NCBI GenBank assembly: GCA_038030265.1
Contig: CM075943.1
Location: 20,708,001 to 20,772,000, forward strand
Reading direction: 5' to 3'
DNA length: 64,000 nt
Source of the DNA: Corythucha ciliata
Lineage: Eukaryota > Arthropoda > Insecta > Hemiptera > Tingidae
Position numbers and translations under genes: made by a program
In this document: in pieces, positions 23,766-34,839 of the stretch
How positions within the stretch are numbered: position 1 is the stretch's first letter
Layout: every line of letters starts with the position of its first letter
Notes under the pieces: generated by a model
What the model was told of the DNA's origin: nothing
The model's input: the letters and a program-made list of their open reading frames with translations, nothing else
Databases searched by the model: none

Positions 23766-24860
23766 TAAACAAGAACAATAAAATCGCAATTAAACGGCTA
23801 GTTCTGATTTTTTCAGTATGTTAGGACCAGCACCGGTTGTGTAAATCCGAATTTTCAGCTTCGAAAGATTTGTGCTACTTTCGTGGCACTCGAAAAACCG
23901 CGAAAATTTTGCACTTTTTGGGAGTTTTTCACGTTATCTCCTAAAATATGCATTTTAAGATAAAACGTACGGAATACGTTAAAAACCACATACAATTTGC
24001 TACAATTTGAGACCTAACGGAGCTCTGTACGTCATAATAATAACCAAGATACAGCTCCTCGCATTTGGATTTATTTGTCAAAAAATTTGAAATTTCAAGT
24101 TTTGGTCAACTTTCGACCCAAGTTTTGGCCAAAATACTCATCCTACGGGGAAATCCGAGTCGAGAGAAGTTGTAACAAATTTAATTATGTTTCGTTTAAG
24201 CACACAAAGATGTCTGTAGACCAAATAGTTTCATCAAAATCCTCGAAAAAACAAAAGGTTTGGAAACTACATTTTTCTAATAATGGATCTGTTGAGCTCC
24301 CACCTAAGTTTGGGTGGATCCCAGTGCACACGAGCGATAAGTGTAGCATGGTCATCGCTACGCTTATCATCAGGACCATTCTCCTCTATACACTCTATGA
24401 ATGAACTGCTCCACTAGTTGCTATTGTTTTTCCATGGTCGCGGTGACATGTATCGCGGTGACCGGGCGAAACTTATAGCTCGTGTGCACGAAGCATCATA
24501 AGGCTGAATAGTCCAGTCAACGAATGATTCTAGAAGGGATGAGTGAAAGCAGAAATTTTTACTCCGGAACCATGTTTGGAAGGAGGTAAACATACTAAAA
24601 GTCCCCACCCCTTGGAGGTGAGCCCGAGTGGGGGGAGCAAAAAGAAGGTACCATTTTTCGGATTTTCACTGATATCTCGAAAGCAGAGCATCGTAGGCAA
24701 AACTACTTTTTACTACAGTGTGGGTCCCACTGCTCAACACAGCCCGTTAGGCGCGACTAGTGGCCATCCAGTCGGAGGTGGGCTTTATGATCTGAGGATG
24801 TAGGCTTGCCGAAACCGGACAGTGAAACCTAGTCTCGATCCTTTTCACGTTTCTTATAAA
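23766..24860. other. Non-coding repeat-like region with a 167-bp hairpin
   Basis: Inverted arms GTGCACACGAGCGATAAGT (from 24324) and ACTTATAGCTCGTGTGCAC (to 24489) bracket a 130-bp loop. To the right are sequences with a CTGAGGA...CCGAAAC arrangement (see 24785-24830). The open frame 24075-24404 crosses the left hairpin arm and has no recognisable domain, so I do not call it a gene. Confidence 0.45.
24785..24830 (+). ncRNA. Possible decayed hammerhead-like motif
   Basis: CTGAGGA (matching CUGANGA) is followed after 12 nt by GAAAC, the two core boxes of a hammerhead ribozyme in the right order and spacing. The putative stem II pairs weakly (GTA with TGC around GGCT), and the base before the expected cleavage position is A, not U. 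A dead relic or a chance match; weaker than the motifs at 40986 and 44441. Confidence 0.2.
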
Positions 24861-27800
24861 TCCAAATTAAGTCACGACGACGACAATTTTAGTTTTTAAA
24901 AAACTTCATTTCCCGAATTCGAAACACAATGTTCTACGAGACTGAACACAATGTTCACAGCAACACAAACACTTAACTAAAACTTGCTCTGGACTCCGCG
25001 GTACTGCAATTAGAACTCACTGCTAATAATAATAATGACTCACTTACTGACTTATTGACTGACTCTTCTTAAGTCTAAGCCTTTATATACAATAGCAAAA
25101 AGATCTAGAATAATCTAGTATAAAACGGGGGGAGTGGGGAAGAAAGATCTCGGCTTCACTTGTAAACAATTCCTGGAAAAGCGCGCGTGGGGAAATGCAA
25201 TGTTTATTTTTTATAGCTGATTAAGAGGTTTGACAGACATAACTTCCATTTACATGAAACCTATGGAAATCCCCATGTTTCCTTCTTTAGAGCTTTTCGG
25301 GGGCCCCCTCTGACTATTATTTATTTGTCGTATTTTTTTAACGGGATGGAATACAGTTTGATGGATTTCTGAGCTCGGCTTCAGGAGAACAACAAAACGT
25401 CACTTGGAGACGGTGCGAACTAGTTACGATCCGAAAGGTCAGCTTTAAATACGAAATTAATGGTCCCCTGGACAATGTCTGAGTCTGAGTTTTTTAAGGA
25501 TACTGACCTCTCTTTGACACTGACAGTCAGTTTTGGGCGCGTTTTTTACGCACAGGAAATCAAATTCCCCTCTCTATAAAGAATGCGTAAGGGTCTCAAT
25601 CTCGTACGATGAGGCCCAACTAGACGTTTTTTTACCAGACCCATGGGCCTCAAACCCCGCACCCATATACAAACGGATAATATGTAAATGATAATGGGAT
25701 GAGCTTGATGTAATGGGTATGGGTATGGTGGGTGGTGGTATGCTATATGTATAGATCGGGATGATGTTGGTGGTAGATTTAGAAAGCATTAATAAAGTGA
25801 ATTTTCTTAAACGCACTAACTATAGAAACACACTTATCACAACCACGAGTTCAAAATACTAAGATTAATGGTAAGTTATTAAAATATTATTATTTGTAGC
25901 TATTATCTATATAGCTTTTGCGAGCCACTTGAATGGTATATCCGGGGCTACCATCAGTTTGAGACCACTGTTGTACAGAGTAACGTTTGTTTGGTTTGTG
26001 ACATTTTTTGCTTTCGCAGTCAGTGTTCTCAGTCGGGCATTTTATCACCTAGAATCGTCATAGTGCAGGAGTGCTCGTGTGAATGTAGGTAATAAAAGGA
26101 CTCGAGCATTTATGCAATATGTAAATTAATCTTGCTTTTCTTGGAGCCTTCTTTTTGAAATTGTGTGAGTAAAATTGTTTCCTCAAGTACGAAGGGGAGA
26201 TTTTCTACTACATGCAGACGCACTGAACACACTAAAGAAACCCGATACAAAATGAAAATTCAAAGTAGGAGTCATCGTTTTATTTCCAGTGCCTACCGGT
26301 CAGAGGTGCATATCTCTCTCTTTCCCATTCGTCCCTCTCATGTCTTCCTTTCAAAAAGGAAAACAAGTGTGCAAGAGTGAGAGAGACTTAAGAGGAGTAT
26401 ACAGAACGATATATGTATACGAGCGCGCTCACGGATAGGATACGGCTAAGGCACCTGGACAATATTAACATAAATATCTTCAGGGAGCTCCAGCTGTTAC
26501 GATGCCAAGTTCGATGTTATCTTTTCTTCCTTTTCATCTCAGCTTGAATCATCGGCCATCTACACAAATCACTACATGCTCTAACACCGTTTAACTACTT
26601 CATTCCGTCCAGTTTGAATACCGCCTGTCCTCCTATCTCTCTCTTATGAAAAATGCTTCATGCATTTATCATTCACGCTGTTCCTACTTTCAAAATATAG
26701 CTTCTATCAAGCTTTTATTTTTAGTTCTTTCGTCAGGGACTAATCTTTATTTGCCCTTATTAGCAATTAAAACGAGAAATACCTAAATCTTTTTGATAAA
26801 ATGCGGGAATGACGCACGATTCGCTTTACCTTTTGAAAACAGAAGCTCGTAAAATGCCGAGAACTGAAACTCGTTAAAAAAAAGTGGGAGATTCTAGCGA
26901 AAGATTATCTGCAAGCGAACACTTTAATTGATCTTGAGAGGCTGAAAATATTTGAAAAGCCGCGTGAAATCCATTAGAGCCACGCTCGCGATAAAATAAA
27001 ACGGGACAAGAAAAATTGTATGCGATATAAGTACTATCTTCACCAAATAAACAATTACATACCGTGACCGTGAAAGAAATCCACCCCTCCCTCCTACCAC
27101 AGCGCAAGCATGGGAAGCACTATACAGAACCCCGACAGTCACAGATTTAATCTGGGTATTTTAAAAAATATATTTGTGTCACTCCACAAATTTTATTGTC
27201 GATCTGACTAGTTCATCGACCGATGTAAATCCATACCCCGCATTCCTAAATCCTCAATTCGCTCGATAAATTCGTACAGCCACCGTCGCGTCGGTCTTCC
27301 CTCCATAAAGAGCTCTGCACCCCCCTCCCCCCACCAAGAAAGCCCATAGCACCCATTACACTACCACTCCAACCGATCGAATTGAGGGCACGAAAAAAAC
27401 AGCAGCGTACATGGAAAACTGCAAACATCGGCTCTACCTTGAAATTCAGGGGTATGGATCGCGTGGCCACCGTACGCAGGAAAATTCGTGTGGTCCCTAA
27501 AAACGGGCCAAAGTAGCTAAAAACGCCGGAATCACGGTAAGAACCCTTCCCGAACGGAAATCCGTTTCAATTTTCGGATACAGGGTGTTAGTAAAACTCA
27601 AGATAGCGGCTTGTTTTCTGCTAATTTCTATTTATTTGCTAATTAATGCTAATTTTTGACCATTATTGCACTTGTTCAAAACTATTGAAATGTATAAAGC
27701 CCATGAAAGATTGTACCCTATGACACCTATGACGTAGCATGGAATTTGTCCCACTCCTCAATAAACCAGTGATTTCGCTCTTGGATTAATTAAAACTTTA

Positions 27801-28434
27801 TGTCTACAGGCCCAAGACTAGGGAATTTAACTTTCAGAAGACTAAAAACATAACCGAAATTGTCTATTAGTCAGTTTTTACACCCTAAAATGGAAAATAA
27901 GCCACCGGAAACGGGCCTAGAAACTTGAAAGTTAGCCCCAATAGGAATTCGACTCTCATGTTTTTGCCTCACGATGAAATTCCAAATCGAAATTTCCAGA
28001 ATAATCGTCCAATAATCATTTATTGAGTTCAATAAAGTGATTGCCTCACATCCCCAAAGTCCCTTTTTGGTTGTGGCCCATTACCAAAGTTTTAGGAGCT
28101 TAAGAGGCCATACCTCCAGCCCACACTCATCATGGACCACCACACTGGTTTTGCCACGTTATGGAAAATCCCCACCCTCCAACAACCCACCACGGCCGAC
28201 CCATAATAATAAAAAACATTAAATTCTTGGTAAACTTGAACGAGCGTTCACTATATCTTTGAAGTCCACCGCCTTCAGGTGGTCGTAACAAGGGATTATC
28301 AATGAAGGGGCATGGTCACCCCCTGCCAACCATCACATCCAAGCATAGTTTAGTTACAATATTCAAGGCTTGATTATTGTTTACCAAGCTGTCAAAATGG
28401 CCATAGTTCCTAGTTTCTGAATCACCCTCACCGA
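24860..28434. other. No gene seen in 3.6 kb
   Basis: AT-rich sequence with short, mutually overlapping frames. None of 25574-25816 (-), 26165-26380 (+), 26874-27142 (-) and 27246-27470 (-) has a recognisable domain. Near 25320-25390 and 25940-25975 are short similarities (ATACAGTTTGATGG, ACCATCAGTTTGAG) too brief to classify. Confidence 0.35.
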
Positions 28435-29390
28435 TTTTGGTTTCGTCGCTACCTAGATTTTGAGCATTCACCACTTTAAACACCAATTTTGAGGATTTGA
28501 CACTTTAAGAAATTAATTTCGCGGATTTGTCCCATTCATAAACCAAATGTTCAGATTTGGCACTCATAGAATCCAATTTGGCGGGGTTTTCTCAATCAAA
28601 AAGCCAATTTCGCAGAATCGACTCCCTATAATAAGAATCCAATTTTACGTGGTTGACCTATTCAGTGCTCCGTTTATAAGAGCAATTCCACCGATTTGGC
28701 ACCTTCATAAACAAAATTTCGCAGATCTGGCACGCCGTCTGCTCTCAGTCTGAGACTGAGTGATTAGGATTGAGTCAATTACGTGAAGTTGGAACCCCGC
28801 AAAATTGTGTGTTTTTTTTAGTCAATTCAACGAAATTGGCTTTGAGAGTGAGCAAAAGCCGCGAAATTAGGCTCTGTGAGTGCTCTCACGGATTTTTTTC
28901 ACTCTGAAAGCCAATTTCGCTAAATTGACTCCCGAAAAAATCCGATTACCGGCGTTTCTTTACGGAATGGACACTATCATAATCACTCAGACTCAGTCTT
29001 AATTTCGTGTTTTGGGCACTTACAGAACGAAATTTCGTGTTTTGGCAATTCCAAAACACAATTTCGCAATTCTGACTTGTAATTCAAGAACAGTTTCACC
29101 TTTAACCCGTTCAAAAAAAAATCAATTCCACGGGTTTGACCAAATTTTGCAGCTTTGGCTCCCTAAAAATGCTAACTTCACGGATATCACAGCTTCAAAA
29201 TAAAAGTGTCCAGGGTTGGTCCATTCCGAACCAATTTTGTGGGAATGACTAACCCAAAAAACCTATTTCTCTCATTTGGTCCCTCTCGAAAAGCCCTCGT
29301 GGGTTTGGCTACACGAAAAGCTATCAATTTGGCGATTCCGGCTCCAACGTAAACATCGTGGTGTTGGTTCATTCGAGACCCATTCTACTG
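28435..29390 (+). repeat. Degenerate ~30-bp minisatellite, family F3
   Basis: About 30 units share CCAATTTCGCGGATTTGGC plus a C-T-C-ATAAAA spacer. The core TTTCGCG and A-rich run are common to F1 and F2, but the second half of the unit differs. Orientation is constant across the block. Confidence 0.75.
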
Positions 29391-29489
29391 CTGCCCCATT
29401 ATTCTGCTGATGGGGGGGGGGTTCTTTGTAACGTCACCCATGTTCAGTGGTGTGCCCATGAGGAGGGTTTTGAGGGTCAGAACCCCTCA

Positions 29490-29552
29490 GCTAAACTAGT
29501 TAATTTCCACCATAAAAACGGTTAGGCTGACTATAATCACGCCCCAAAATGA
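29490..29552 (+). repeat. F2 minisatellite remnant at the left edge of copy B
   Basis: ATAAAAACGGTTAGGCTGAC followed by ATAATCACGCCCC matches the F2 units that resume at 30655. Copy B was therefore inserted into an F2 array, just as copy A was inserted into an F1 array. Confidence 0.6.
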
Positions 29553-29554
29553 AA

Positions 29555-30650
29555 GTTCCGACAGCAGCCTGTCGGGAAAAGTGCATTTCATTCATGCGAC
29601 AATCGAGTCAAACCTCATAAGTTAGAAAGATATCAATCAACTATGAATGGCATTTGGCCGTGGTATTGGTATGGAAAGTGAAAATCATAAAATCGTGTTT
29701 CTTTTTACCGCAGGCCCATTTTTTGGCACCAACTAAAGGGGAACAAAATGATGAAAATGAAACAGAGTTGGTTTGGTTGCCTTTACGATATGGGAAGGTG
29801 GACTCTTGTTATAGGAGTTACTTACAATTAAAATATTTATCCCGGCCTAAGTTTCATTCATAGTTTATTGTTATCGTTCTAACTTATGAGGTTTGACTCG
29901 ATTGTCGCATGAATGAAATGCACTTTTCCCGACAGGCTGCTGTCGGAACAAAACTTTTTTCAGGTTACGTTAATTTTCAGATCAGTTACATTAGGTTGAA
30001 TGGTATGTCACAATTTCACCATTGCGGAATGCGGAGTGCCTGGGTTCTAAACCGAAACATTTTTTTTTTTTCCTCCCTTTTTGGCCCACCTCAGGATTTT
30101 TTACCAAAGATTTATTAGGCTGTAGGCAAATCAAATAAAAGAGACGGCTCAAAATACAATGTCAATGAAATTTTTTGGTAATTGGGTGATCCAGTAAGGC
30201 TTAGCGTTAATTTAATAGCTCCCCTCCGTTGAGAACTCCCCTGCCATATCAACGGATTTGGTTCACTAGGGTCTCATACGAAAGCGCATTCATTTTTCAT
30301 CACTCGAGTCAATTTTGGGGGCAATTGCAGCAACAGCCGTGCGGTAGCGAATTTTCAACTAATTCAAACCCCTCTTTCACACCGTTCCCGTGAACCGATT
30401 CACCTGGATCACGAACTCGTCCGAGATATTCACGCTATTGATTTTTAGACCAAATTTGGTTGCTCAAAGTCAAAAATTGCGGCCGTGATCGTGCTAACAA
30501 GCGAGGGGGTCACACATATATATATATCAAATCGAACCGACCTCGGTTTCGTATTCTAGGAGTTCTGCAACGTGAAAAAAAGTATCACAACCCATATGTG
30601 CGACCATCAGGGCGAGACCAATAGTGCATTTTTTGAATGAAATGCACTAA
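29555..30650 (+). mobile_element. Helentron-like (HINE) element copy B, about 1.1 kb
   Basis: It starts GTTCCGACAGCAGCCTGTCG, a head palindrome, followed by AGTGCATTTCATTC. A second head in inverted orientation ends at about 29948, making 29555-29948 a foldback in its own right with ~90-bp arms. The body (29950-30510) is followed by a (TA)n tract and a terminal hairpin AGTGCATTT...AAATGCACT. Copy A matches throughout on the other strand. No long ORF. The 3' end sits next to AAAA and the 5' end next to AAA. Confidence 0.65.
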
Positions 30651-30654
30651 AACC

Positions 30655-31680
30655 TGACACGACTCGCTTGTTGAAAATAGCTAAACTGTTTCTTTGTGCG
30701 CTAAAAATAGCCAAATTGATTATTTAAGTTCTAAAAATGTCCAAACTGGCTTTAAGAGCCCTAAAAATTGAATATCTGATATTTTGCGCCTTGAAAAGCC
30801 TCAAGAGGGGATTCCTGCTCCAAAAATGGCAAAATCTACCATTCGCGCCAAAAATTGCCAAACTGACCGTTCTCATCTTGGCTTCACATAATTATATGTA
30901 TAGTATTCACGCCCTGTAAATGGCAAAACTTATAGTCTATGCGCCCTAAAAATGGCAAAGTGAGTATTCAAACTATGAAATCGGCAAAACTGGCTCTACA
31001 TGTGCCCTGAACCAGCTAACCAGGCTATTCCTGCTCTGAAAATGACCAAACTGACCATTCGGGCCTAGAAAATGACTAAATTTGCAATTACCACTCTAAA
31101 AGTGGTCAAACTGGCAATTCCCGCTTTAAAAACGGCTAAGCCGATCGCTCGGTCCCTTATATCACAAAACTTACGATTCGTGTCCTGAAAATTTATCACA
31201 CTGACTATTCACGCCCTAGAAATGGCCAAACTGACTATTCACGCCCAAAAGTTGACTTTGTTTGTGGCCTATAAATTGTTTAACTGACGATTGGCGCTTT
31301 GAAAACCCCCAAAACAGATTAATATCGTCCTGAAAATGGAAGAACTGAACATTTTCGGCCTACAGAGGCTACAGTTTGTGTTAATGACAATTTTACGTCT
31401 TCAAAATGGCTATCTGCGCCAAAACAAATGACCAAATTACTCACGACTTGAAACGATAAACTGACCAGAGACCACTGGCGTTTGCACACCGAACTGATTT
31501 ACCCCCTCCCCTTCACCCTCACGACGCCGGCGTTGGTTACACGCACCCTAAGGACTGGACAAACTGACTACCTACTCTCGAGCTATAAAATTGTTTGGCT
31601 GGCTTGTCACGCCCCCAAAATGGTTAAACGGACCATTCATGCTTCTAAAATGGCCAAACTGAACATAAATTCACTTGGCC
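30655..31680 (+). repeat. Degenerate ~30-bp minisatellite, family F2, main block
   Basis: About 33 units around GGCCAAACTGACTATTCGCG then CCCTAAAAAT. The half-unit ATTCGCG-CTAAAA-TG is the same as the reverse complement of the F1 half-unit, while the other half (GGCCAAACTGAC) is family-specific. Units are strongly diverged. Confidence 0.8.
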
Positions 31681-31774
31681 TTCATAATTTGTACGTTTTA
31701 CGTAACTTACGTTGTAAGTTGTACGTGCGACGAAAAGTCGCTTTACCCAAACGTCGCTGCACCGAAAAAAAAAA

Positions 31775-32626
31775 TTTCGCTCCGGCAGCTGGCGGTCGGA
31801 AAGAGTGCATTTCATTCCGTATACGGATACCCTAAGCCGTCCCAGAAGTAATAATTTTGATACCATAATTTGTTTCATTAAGCCGAACTGCTTCCTCTAT
31901 TTTCACCACCCTCTCTTCAAAAATGTCGAAAAGTTTCGGTAGTTTTCCAAGGGCTTTGTACGATTAAATTTTTGTGCCGTATTTTATAATACCTAAACGT
32001 GTGAATTCAAGCGATTTTTTTGAAATTTCATCCCCCATTTCACCCCCTCCCCATCAAATTTTTCGATAAATCTCAATGGAAACCAGGGCTTTCGTTACAT
32101 TAAAGTATTGAGTCGAATTTTAGAGCGCTAAGATGAACTAGTGAAGTACAACGCTATTTTTACACTTCCACACCGGCAAGACCACCCCCACCACCTTGAC
32201 TTTTTCGAAAAATTAAAATGGGAATCAAAGGCTACTATAACATGGAGTATACGTACCGAATATAATGCTTCTAGAATCAACTGGTGATTTATAGTGATTT
32301 TTTGACCATTTAACCCCTATTTTCCCCCCCTCCGCCTTGACAGATTTCGCCCAAATGCAATACCGACCTGGGTCTTATGGCTACTGATTTTTGTGCCAAA
32401 ACGCGTTCCGCTAAATTGATTTCTTCGAGAGTTATCGTGCTAACAAGAAAACGGCCATAATATTATAAATAAACCAATAAATAAAGAAATATATATATAT
32501 ATGAATCCTGGAGACCACCGAATTCGTGTTCTAGAGGTTCTGAAACGTGAAAAAAACATGACATGACCCATATCTGCCACCATCACGACGAGACCAATAG
32601 TGCATTTTCAGAATGAAATGCACTAA
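31775..32626 (+). mobile_element. Helentron-like (HINE) element copy C, diverged, about 0.85 kb
   Basis: The head is CCGGCAGCTGGCGGTCGG followed by GAGTGCATTTCATTC. The tail contains a (TA)n tract (near 32488-32502), GTGTTCTAGAGGTTCTGAAACG as in copy A, and the terminal hairpin ending GAATGAAATGCACT. The body differs from A and B, so this is another subfamily with the same ends. F2 units lie on both sides (to 31680 and from 32627). Confidence 0.55.
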
Positions 32627-32669
32627 AAGTGGCCAAACTGGCTATTCGCGCCCTAAAATTACGTGCGTG

Positions 32670-34470
32670 AGGTCGAATGCCGGCAGTTCTTTGGCTGATT
32701 TAGGATGACACGTTATTGTATGTTTCGTGTTGGTCATAAATCGTAATGACCGGGTTTCTTAATAACTTAATAAATTAATAACTTTCTACCTGAAATTTCC
32801 GTGTGCAATTAACTGTTTTACTGCTAAATAGCTAGTTTCGTGCTCCTACAAAGGTAGTGCAAGGTATAGAAGGGAAAAATTCTTGTGCTACGAAATCAAC
32901 AGATTCGTTATCGAATGTTATCGCTGGCATGCGACTGAACAGACAGTTCATTAATTACAAGTTTTAGGGATTTCACGATTTCCTCGCCTTTTTCTGAGCC
33001 AATAACCTGCTGAGACTCGAACCCATCGAGTGGAGCAGGAAGGAGCCTCGAGCCCCCCTATGAGGCCCTCCCTGGATCTGCACCTGCCACTGACATTGGC
33101 TTTTCACGCAGGAAACTGTCATTTCTCGCCATCAGATTCTAACGTGTTTCATTGTGGATGTCCGCATGGAAGCCGCGACACACGATGTGTTGTAACTACT
33201 ATCCTGCGAAGTCCCCATTAATTACCAACTTACTTTTTTTTTTCTAAATTTGATTTTTTTTTAGCTTATACGTGCTGAGTGGCATCGTAAGAATGCTCCC
33301 AGACAGTTTTTAAATTTTTATTACATATTGTAAGGAGCGAGGGGGGGGGGGTTTCCTCAAACGAGGACAGTGGTAAATGATGGGGTATCAAGCCTTCGGG
33401 CAAGGGGGGATCTGTGACCTCTCTCAAGGGGGGTGATCGAAACTCCTACCCCCTCAATAATCCCCATTAACTGCCTACCACTCCAATCATTGATGTTTAG
33501 AGCGATTTGACCAGCTCCGAGGGGGGGGGGGTCTGCTGTCCCCCTCCTCTCTGCGATCGGCATATAATGCCTCCGGGATTATTCATGATTGAAATTCTGC
33601 TAGACACTAGTTATCTATTTCAGCAAAAAAGAGAAAAAGGCTAATGAACAAGTATTTTCAGTATAATAATTGTTTCGCATGGTACGAAGCGAAGCACTTT
33701 TTACATAGCGTAATGTTGCATTTTTCGCAATATCGTTCTTCGCTTTGAGTTACAAATTCGCGTTGTTTCCCTTTTGGCAATAAAGTGGTCGATGCCATCG
33801 GTTCTGAAGCTGTCCTAAGGTTGGGACAATCGGCTTCTTGACAGAGTACGTCCCAAGGTGCTCTAGTCCGAGCGAAGTTTCAAGTCAACGAAACTTCACA
33901 CACGAAACCGAGCAATTCCGGGTTTTCGTCGTTGGGCTCATTGTGTACTACATGAGCGTTTACCATGGTCATGTCTTAAAACCCTGGTAAAAAGGCAATA
34001 GTAGTCCTGTACTACTTTCGTCACTTTTGACCGTTAGGCGATATATTTTGAGGCCAAACAACCGTGATCATTGAAGCTGACCATAATGAAACTGTAGAAT
34101 TTGAAGATTTTTGGCTGGGCTACAAGCATCTTGCTCACCTTGGAAAATCGGGAACCCTTGGCGGTTGGCTCAATCGTGTCAATTTTTATGGCTATTACTT
34201 ATTGATACATTTTTGTCCATATCCATTTACTAGAAAATCAAGACAAATTGTGGCAAGTAAAATACATGATTCTCCAATGTCTTCATGCACACGCCGACTC
34301 AGCTCGCTATACCGGTATCGGATACATTTTATGATCATGGAAGGTAAAGGGGGGGATTCTTCTTTTATAATGCTCCCTGCAACGATTTCTCTCTTCCAAG
34401 TTCTCACAGCAAATCAAATTATTACTTACTTCAGTATATGTGGTTGAGGGGGAACCTGTTTACCCCGGTA
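32670..34470. other. No gene seen; solo transposon end near 33365
   Basis: AT-rich sequence with G runs (33340, 33520). At 33363-33376 GAGGACAGTGGTAA repeats the right end of the MITE at 34475-34836, suggesting a broken second copy. The frame at 34064-34447 has no recognisable domain. Confidence 0.35.
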
Positions 34471-34474
34471 TTTA

Positions 34475-34836
34475 CCACTGTCCTATTTTGAGGACACTAA
34501 TTAGAAAATCGTTAATTTCTCAGTGGTATGATTCAATGAGGTAAAAACATTTTTATGGCGTTCTGGGCATTCTATTTCATTAGAAAAATAGGCGTATACA
34601 AGTATAAAAATTGCGAGGTGGCTTTGAGCGAATTTTAAAATTCGTCGAAATTTTGTTCTCTTTTTCCAAATTAAAATTTTAATTTTGGCTAAACCACTTT
34701 TGATAAAATTCTACAAAAAAAAGAAAAGAGGTGCCAATGGACTAAACAAAATTTCAATGCATGAAGTCTTGAAAAAAAATCAAATGCGTTGGCGTAGAGA
34801 GCCTGAAATTCGAGCGTCCTCAAAATAGGACAGTGG
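34475..34836. mobile_element. MITE with TA target duplication, 362 bp
   Basis: Ends CCACTGTCCTATTTTGAGGA and, on the other strand, the same up to the last base, each flanked by TA (34473-34474 and 34837-34838). TA duplications and short TIRs point to the Tc1/mariner superfamily. There is no transposase. Confidence 0.75.
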
Positions 34837-34839
34837 TAA

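Noticed and set aside
24075..24404. + strand frame of 109 residues
   Set aside because: It runs into one arm of a hairpin (24324-24490) and has no domain.
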